A stretch of DNA of 42,914 nucleotides from Candidatus Jorgensenbacteria bacterium (GTDB taxonomy: Bacteria; Patescibacteriota; Minisyncoccia; UBA6257; GWB1-50-10). A program made the position numbers and the translations under genes. Location of the stretch: assembly GCA_011050075.1 (NCBI GenBank), contig DRGK01000004.1:1-42914 (forward strand), written 5' to 3'. Of the stretch, positions 37,724 to 42,914 are shown piece after piece. The notes under the pieces were generated by a model. It had not been told where the DNA came from and did not search any database. It was given only the letters and a program-made list of their open reading frames with translations. Position 1 is the first letter of the stretch, and each line of letters begins with the position of its first letter.

Positions 37724-37751
37724 GGTTCTAATGTCGTCCACGACGCGGAGC
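37724..37751 (+). repeat. 28-nt direct repeat, copy 2
   Basis: GGTTCTAATGTCGTCCACGACGCGGAGC; 24/28 identical to copy 1. Confidence 0.8.
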
Positions 37752-37766
37752 CCAATTGGATATTTT

Positions 37767-37806
37767 TTTGCTACTGAATTAATTCATGAATTAATTCAGT
37801 AGCAAA
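37767..37806. repeat. 40-bp perfect palindrome (putative operator)
   Basis: TTTGCTACTGAATTAATTCATGAATTAATTCAGTAGCAAA equals its own reverse complement. Confidence 0.95.
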
Positions 37807-37809
37807 GTA

Positions 37810-37815
37810 TATAAT
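37810..37815 (+). promoter_or_regulatory. -10 element TATAAT of the AbrB-like gene
   Basis: TATAAT followed by 6 nt then ATG at 37822; the palindrome ends 3 nt upstream. Confidence 0.7.
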
Positions 37816-37821
37816 GAAAGC

Positions 37822-38001
37822 ATGGCACGAAGAAAATTAAGTGAAAAAAATATAAGAAAACTTACAAGAATGGGTGGAGGCAGAAGCATGGGTCTAACCT
37901 TGCCGATTGAGATTTTGCATAAATTAAAATGGAGAGAACGACAAAAAATCGTCGTTCGTCAATCGGGAAAGAAGATAATTTTAGAGGACTGGAAGAAGTA
38001 A
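37822..38001 (+). CDS. AbrB/MazE/SpoVT-like swapped-hairpin DNA-binding protein (59 aa; missing from ORF track)
   Basis: Translated by eye: MARRKLSEKNIRKLTRMGGGRSMGLTLPIEILHKLKWRERQKIVVRQSGKKIILEDWKK*. Confidence 0.75.
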   Translation: MARRKLSEKNIRKLTRMGGGRSMGLTLPIEILHKLKWRERQKIVVRQSGKKIILEDWKK

Positions 38002-38085
38002 ATTTGTCTGGTATAAAAAACTTAGACGGAAACGAGGAGATTATACTAAAGTACTGCTGTTTGTAGCTAATCGCCTTACTCTTAG

Positions 38086-38370
38086 ACAAACAGGGAGCGT
38101 CTCTCATTCACTAATCAAGTTTCGGTTACTTCGGGAAACATATACTGGCTCGTATTAGATATAGCGGCATCCGGTTCAAACGGGAATAGAGGCATGTTCA
38201 GGAACGATTGGAAGAACGCGATTATCTTGGGTGGGTCTGCGTACGATGGCGGCGTGGCGGGGAAGGGGTACGGGCAGGGGCGGAACGCGTCGTGCGACGG
38301 CATCTGCTCGTTTTCCGGGAGTTACACTTCCGGCGCAGCGGACTGGTATTTCAAATTAGGGTTGGAGTAG
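38086..38370 (+). pseudogene. C-terminal fragment of a surface-type protein (no plausible start)
   Basis: Open frame TNRERLSFTNQVSVTSGNIYWLVLDIAASGSNGNRGMFRNDWKNAIILGGSAYDGGVAGKGYGQGRNASCDGICSFSGSYTSGAADWYFKLGLE*; only Met is mid-domain. Confidence 0.45.
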
Positions 38371-38376
38371 GGAGTA

Positions 38377-38410
38377 TCCTCAATTTGTTGCATATGCAAC
38401 AAGTTGAGGA
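38377..38410. repeat. 34-bp near-perfect palindrome (putative operator)
   Basis: TCCTCAAtTTGTTGCATATGCAACAAgTTGAGGA, one mismatched pair. Confidence 0.9.
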
Positions 38411-38414
38411 AGGT

Positions 38415-38449
38415 GATGTTTGTTGTAAGTATAAGAGATGTTTGTTGTA
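38415..38449 (+). repeat. Two direct copies of GATGTTTGTTGTA, 22-bp phase
   Basis: 38415-38427 and 38437-38449. Confidence 0.8.
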
Positions 38450-38521
38450 TTGATGGGATAACGTAGTGGGTAATTATGCGAGTCCTCATTCATGCGTGGT
38501 TTGCTATAATATATGTATACA

Positions 38522-39058
38522 ATGAAATACGTGAAGAAGCACAAGCAGGCGATCATTCTCGTAGCGTTGGCGGTGTTTATTGTTGCCGAAATTATTATTT
38601 TCGGCGTGCTTGATTTTGGTGAGCGGGATGGGATATTTTCTAGAATACCAGCTGATGTGACGCAAGAAGGAGATGAGGAAGATGTTGAAGTTCTCCCACC
38701 AACTTATACTTCCGATGTTCCTAAGGATGCGCAATTGGACGAACCTGAAACTGAAGTTCCAGCTGCGCCTGGTACTGATGAAACACTCGGAATTTTCAAT
38801 ATAAAGGTTAGTAAGGACGGGTATGAACCATCAACCCTCACCGTTAAAAAAGGTAATCTTATTCAGATAAATCTCACGGCTGTTGACGGTGACTTTGATT
38901 TCAATATGCCATATAAGAGTCTGTATCAGTTCGTTAAAAAAGGCGAGACCAAACAGATTAGTTTTGGCGTAAAAACGAGCGGTACATATAATTTTATGTG
39001 TCGTGATTATTGTCCTGGAAATAAAGTCATAGAGGGAAAGTTGATTGTAATGCCTTAG
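38522..39058 (+). CDS. Membrane-anchored cupredoxin-fold protein with degenerate metal site
   Basis: TM N-term; ISFGVKTSGTYNFMCRDYCPGNKVIEGKLIVMP; TGCTATAAT extended -10 at 38502-38510; ORF track start 38513 is also possible. Confidence 0.75.
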   Translation: MKYVKKHKQAIILVALAVFIVAEIIIFGVLDFGERDGIFSRIPADVTQEGDEEDVEVLPPTYTSDVPKDAQLDEPETEVPAAPGTDETLGIFNIKVSKDGYEPSTLTVKKGNLIQINLTAVDGDFDFNMPYKSLYQFVKKGETKQISFGVKTSGTYNFMCRDYCPGNKVIEGKLIVMP

Positions 39059-39061
39059 GTT

Positions 39062-40468
39062 ATGAAAGCAAAAAAAAGCACTCTTGTTTACGTAATCGCC
39101 ATTGTTGTGCTGTTTGGTGTTTTTAGCTATGTTTATGCGTTTATTGGTCCTTCCCAAAACCCTCCCGGCGGCAACGGGATTTTAGTTGCCAGCTCCACCC
39201 GCGCCTTGGGTATTGCTACCACCACGGTCTACTCAACAGAGTCACAGCTGCTGTTTAAGACGCTTGGCGGATCAAATCAGCACATTATTTTCAGTCCAAA
39301 CGGCTATGTTGGCATTGCAACAACCACTCCTTCCGAAATGCTATACGTATTTGGGAACATTGGGGTGAGCGGGAATGTTGAAGCTAGCGGCTCGTTTGTT
39401 GGTTCGCTTTCAGGCTCTCTTTCAGCAGCCAATGTTTCTTCTGAGGTTTTTGGCAGGTTGCAGGGCGAGGGTAATTTTGCTTTTCCGGCGAGTTTGGGCG
39501 TAGCTACATCTTCGGAGGACGGACTTCCTCAGTCGCTCTCTGTATATGGAGGTGGATACTTTTCCGGAGATGTCGGCATCGGGACGGTGAGTCCAAGTGA
39601 GAAATTAGAAGTTGTTGGGAATATATTATTAGGAGAAGCAACAACTAATAATATTATTGAATTTCAGAGACAAAATTATGGGATTAGTAAAGCAAATGAA
39701 ATTCAATTTGATAGTGGGGATGGTCTCCAATCAACAATAAGATGGGAAAGAGATAACACTAATCTTGGAGTGATAGGAAGAGCTAATTTATACTTGATAG
39801 CTGATGCAGACAATAGTGAATCTGCTTCTATAATTTTTCAATCACATCATTCTACATTTGGTGGTGGAACTGAATTAATGAGAATTGAAGATACAGGAAA
39901 CGTCGGCATCGGGACGGCGGGTCCAAGTTATAAACTTGAAGTTATTGGTGATTTGAGAGTATCGGCTACTTCAACTTTTTCCGGCAACTGGTCGCTTGGT
40001 GGTGGAGCTATGACCAACCTCAATATGAATAGTCAAAATATCACTGCTGTGAATAAAATTTCCGTAACCACCATAGACCCGCTATATAATATCGGGGGTA
40101 CAAAATATGCAACGTATGTTGCGTCAATTGTCGGAGGTGTAAAAGAGGAATATATCGGCAAGGGCCGACTTGCAGTAGGTGATAGCGGTAATAGTTACGT
40201 AATTGATTTTAATAAGGTAAAGAAGGGTTCGGACTTATGGGTATGGTATAAGACAATTGATTTTTCAAAAGAAAATGTTGATGTTCTCGTTACGCCGTAC
40301 GGTCAGCTGGCGAATATTTATTATGTTATTGAAGGCAATAAGCTAATTTTCCGAGGTGACAAAGCGACTGAATTTTCCTACCGTCTCATTGGCAAGCGGT
40401 TTGACTGGAGAGCGTGGCCTACGTTGGCGTCAGACCAGAGTGAGTGGACGAATCTTATTATTAAGTAA
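39062..40468 (+). CDS. Exported tail-fibre-like/surface repeat protein
   Basis: Signal/TM N-term; repeated VGI(A/G)T..P(S)..(L)YV/LEV.G(N/D) motifs. Confidence 0.7.
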   Translation: MKAKKSTLVYVIAIVVLFGVFSYVYAFIGPSQNPPGGNGILVASSTRALGIATTTVYSTESQLLFKTLGGSNQHIIFSPNGYVGIATTTPSEMLYVFGNIGVSGNVEASGSFVGSLSGSLSAANVSSEVFGRLQGEGNFAFPASLGVATSSEDGLPQSLSVYGGGYFSGDVGIGTVSPSEKLEVVGNILLGEATTNNIIEFQRQNYGISKANEIQFDSGDGLQSTIRWERDNTNLGVIGRANLYLIADADNSESASIIFQSHHSTFGGGTELMRIEDTGNVGIGTAGPSYKLEVIGDLRVSATSTFSGNWSLGGGAMTNLNMNSQNITAVNKISVTTIDPLYNIGGTKYATYVASIVGGVKEEYIGKGRLAVGDSGNSYVIDFNKVKKGSDLWVWYKTIDFSKENVDVLVTPYGQLANIYYVIEGNKLIFRGDKATEFSYRLIGKRFDWRAWPTLASDQSEWTNLIIK

Positions 40469-40480
40469 TAAAGATGTGGT

Positions 40481-41896
40481 GTGAGACAGGTTTTAAAAAG
40501 AATTAGGAAATCTTCACAAGAGTTTGTTAAGAGATTAGGAAAGGTTACTCGTCTATCTGATAAAATTCTTGCAAGAGCAGGCGTTATTTTTGGCGTAATT
40601 TTACTCGCATTAACACTCCTTTTTGCTGGAGGATGGGTTGCAGACAGAGTTCTCGAATTACTTGATCGTTTAGCCAATCAAGTTGTTTTTAAAATTCCTC
40701 CTGAGCAGGAGACGGAGAGAGAAGAATTCGTTAGAGATGGCGAACCTTTAGTCGCTTCAAGTTTTACAGACCTTTTTTCTGGTGACGGGTGGCTAAACAA
40801 GAATTCGACTACCCTTTACCAAAATCGTGTTACTACCGTGTTTACCTTTCCTCCGGAATTTGAGTGGCAAAAAATTGAGTCTACTGAATTACCTTATGGT
40901 ATTGATAGATTTGTTGAGCGGAGGGAAGACGGAAGCGATGCTCGTTGCCTTAACAATTCGTGCTTGGTGCAGAAAGAGCTGAACCTTTCTCTTGATGCAT
41001 ATAACGTGGCATTGCCTAAGAGTGTGCGAGTAGAAAGCTTGGTAGATGTATCTATAGGTGCGCTTGACACAGTATGGCTTATAGGAACAGTAGAGCAGAA
41101 AGATAATACATTTATCGGCAGAGCGTTTTATTTTAACGGAAGGCAGTTTGAAGAAATATTTGAAGAGGATGCGCCTTTTCGCTCCAAGTATGAAGGAAAG
41201 ATTGGATTTGGCGGGAGTGATGAGAACTTTCTCGTTGTCTATGGCGCCTATGAGGGAATGGCGTATCATATTCGTAAAGGAAAGGAACCCGTGGACATAT
41301 CCCGTTTCTTTGGTATTAGAGTGATGAGAAGAGGTTTTCAGCCGGTAGTGGTAAAGAGCGGTTCGGGGGAAGACACCGCGTGGTACGTGTTTAGTATGAC
41401 CGAGAATAATCCGAAATTCATAAAACTTTTCCAAAACGGCACTGATGAGATTGTCGGTGTATTTGATCTGACCAAGTCGCTTTTTATTACGCCAGTAAAA
41501 AGTGCCTCATTCTATCTCAACAAAAACGTAAATACGCTGAACGCAAAAATTATGACTCTTTCAAGTGAAGAGGAGTTCTGGGAATTTACTGACAAAGGAT
41601 TTGATAAATCGGAGACGTTTGAGATAGTTTCAGTCAATATTAATAACTATTCGGCAGAAGTAAGGCGAGCCGCTATATCCGGCCATGATTTTTCGGACAG
41701 AGGTACTCGAGTTGAATTTTATCTCTCAAATAACGGCGAGGACTGGTTCCAGGTAGAATTAGGTGAGATGTTTGAGTTTCCACAAAAAGATGGGCGTCAG
41801 CTCCTCTGGCGTGCTGAATTTATTCCTAATGGAGGACCACACACCTCACCGTTCTTGGACAGCATACGACTGGATTATTGGGTGAGGTTTCTATAG
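40481..41896 (+). CDS. Membrane-anchored hypothetical surface protein (beta-rich)
   Basis: 471-aa ORF, N-terminal TM, GTG start, same direction and spacing as neighbours. Confidence 0.7.
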   Translation: MRQVLKRIRKSSQEFVKRLGKVTRLSDKILARAGVIFGVILLALTLLFAGGWVADRVLELLDRLANQVVFKIPPEQETEREEFVRDGEPLVASSFTDLFSGDGWLNKNSTTLYQNRVTTVFTFPPEFEWQKIESTELPYGIDRFVERREDGSDARCLNNSCLVQKELNLSLDAYNVALPKSVRVESLVDVSIGALDTVWLIGTVEQKDNTFIGRAFYFNGRQFEEIFEEDAPFRSKYEGKIGFGGSDENFLVVYGAYEGMAYHIRKGKEPVDISRFFGIRVMRRGFQPVVVKSGSGEDTAWYVFSMTENNPKFIKLFQNGTDEIVGVFDLTKSLFITPVKSASFYLNKNVNTLNAKIMTLSSEEEFWEFTDKGFDKSETFEIVSVNINNYSAEVRRAAISGHDFSDRGTRVEFYLSNNGEDWFQVELGEMFEFPQKDGRQLLWRAEFIPNGGPHTSPFLDSIRLDYWVRFL

Positions 41897-41954
41897 TTTA
41901 CAGAGGACTTTATTTATTATGGTATAATAAATGATATAGAAAGGTGTGATATGT

Positions 41955-41960
41955 TATAAT
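41955..41960 (+). promoter_or_regulatory. Extended -10 (TGTTATAAT) of the downstream gene
   Basis: TATAAT 41955-41960, 6 nt before ATG 41967. Confidence 0.65.
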
Positions 41961-41966
41961 AAAAAC

Positions 41967-42422
41967 ATGGAGACAGAGAATAAAAATATCAAAAATATAG
42001 TCCTTATTGTGGCGATTGTTATTGTAGTAGGAGTAGTGGTTTTGTGGCTGGTGTACGATAAAGGGGCTATGGGAAGCTTGCTAGATGTGGAGGAAGGAAC
42101 GCCTGAGCAACAGGGACAAGTAGTAGAAGATATGTTAGCAGTAACTCACGAAGCCATAAATCAGAACGATATCTCCGTTTGTAAAAAGCTTGAGAATGAG
42201 GATAATCGAATGCTGTGTGAAGTAAGTTTTATTACACAGCAAGCCCAAGCAAAGAACGATCAGACGATTTGTAATAAACTTGACGGGTTTTACCGTTCCG
42301 ATTGTAAAGATCAGGTTCTTGTTTACAACGCGATTAGCAATCAGGATCCGAGCTTGTGCGAGAAGGTAGTTAACGAACTAAAGAAAGAGCAGTGTTTAGA
42401 GAAATCAGGAGCTAGCCAGTAG
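41967..42422 (+). CDS. Membrane-anchored Cys-repeat protein
   Basis: METENKNIKN-TM segment then repeats NDISVCKKLENEDNRMLCE / NDQTICNKLDGFYRSDCKD / QDPSLCEKVVNELKKEQCLE; ATG 41967 preferred over GTG 41946. Confidence 0.7.
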   Translation: METENKNIKNIVLIVAIVIVVGVVVLWLVYDKGAMGSLLDVEEGTPEQQGQVVEDMLAVTHEAINQNDISVCKKLENEDNRMLCEVSFITQQAQAKNDQTICNKLDGFYRSDCKDQVLVYNAISNQDPSLCEKVVNELKKEQCLEKSGASQ

Positions 42423-42454
42423 ACGACAGGAAAAACCAAGCTTGTTAAAAGGAA

Positions 42455-42914
42455 ATGTTTAAAAGGAGCAAAGCAATTATTATTACCTCGATTGTCGTTG
42501 CGGTTTTAATGTCGGCTAGCTTAATTTTTATAGTTCGAGCGCAACAACTTGAGTCCATTAACTTTGTTCCTCAGGCCACTGCTCCTATAACCTGCGATAC
42601 TAATAGTAAGGGCGCTGTATATTTTGACAGCGGCACTAATAGTCTTTTCAAATGTAATGGAACCACTTGGGCCAATGTGGATGTTGACACAAACACAGAC
42701 ATCTACTGGACAGGAACAGCCACCAACTTGACTGCTTCTACTGCAAGAACATCGCTTGGACTGGTGATTGGTACAAACGTTCAGGCATATGACGCTGACT
42801 TGACCGACTTAGCTGACGGTACGTTAACCGCCACCAAGGTTCAGTATGGCGCTAACTTCATTACTGTCGCAGGCTCAAGCGGACAGGTCTGGAAGTCAGA
42901 CGGCGTTGGCGCAG
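42455..42914 (+). CDS. Exported tail-fibre-like protein, 3' truncated by window edge (not in ORF track)
   Basis: Translated by eye: MFKRSKAIIITSIVVAVLMSASLIFIVRAQQLESINF...ARTSLGLVIGTNVQAYDADLTDLADGTL...QVWKSDGVGA, no stop to 42914. Confidence 0.75.
   Translation, partial: MFKRSKAIIITSIVVAVLMSASLIFIVRAQQLESINFVPQATAPITCDTNSKGAVYFDSGTNSLFKCNGTTWANVDVDTNTDIYWTGTATNLTASTARTSLGLVIGTNVQAYDADLTDLADGTLTATKVQYGANFITVAGSSGQVWKSDGVGA

Noticed and set aside
1-42914. CRISPR arrays, rRNA operons, transposases, large prophage modules
   Set aside because: No regularly spaced repeat arrays, rRNA signatures or transposase/integrase ORFs were recognised; tail-fibre-like proteins here are read as surface proteins because no other phage genes are present.

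Overview
The window looks like a Patescibacteria/CPR (Parcubacteria-like) chromosome segment; this lineage call is inferred from gene content and style. TGA is used as a stop and the RF2 SPF motif is present, so the standard bacterial code applies. (1) ~1-21.5 kb: surface-polysaccharide locus with GT4/GT2 glycosyltransferases, FkbM and class I methyltransferases, an NTase+thymidylate-kinase-like fusion, a Gfo/Idh/MocA+FAD oxidoreductase fusion, a bi-domain dehydrogenase, a D-glucuronyl C5-epimerase-like protein, asparagine synthase, flippase, initiating sugar transferase and NAD-sugar epimerase. (2) ~21.5-33.9 kb: mostly housekeeping, with DsbA-like protein, SPW-repeat mini-protein, tRNA-Thr(CGU), a short RF2-like protein, ftsE/ftsX, fmt, def, S41 protease, rplI, rpmA and tRNA-Gln(CUG). 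(3) ~33.9-38.4 kb: accessory island with a beta-class MTase and AlwI-family REase, then an unknown gene bracketed by 28-nt direct repeats, a 40-bp perfect palindrome at the promoter of an AbrB-like regulator, and a decayed gene fragment. (4) ~38.4-42.9 kb: exported/surface protein cluster (degenerate cupredoxin, tail-fibre-like repeats, Cys-repeat protein). The strongest unusual signals are: a GIY-YIG gene between tRNA-Gln and an exact copy of its first 20 nt that is split by an 18-bp perfect palindrome; a domain-1-less RF2 starting 2 nt after a tRNA-Thr that carries C33; the repeat-bracketed gene next to the R-M system; and recurrent TATAAT-N6/7-ATG (leaderless) promoters.
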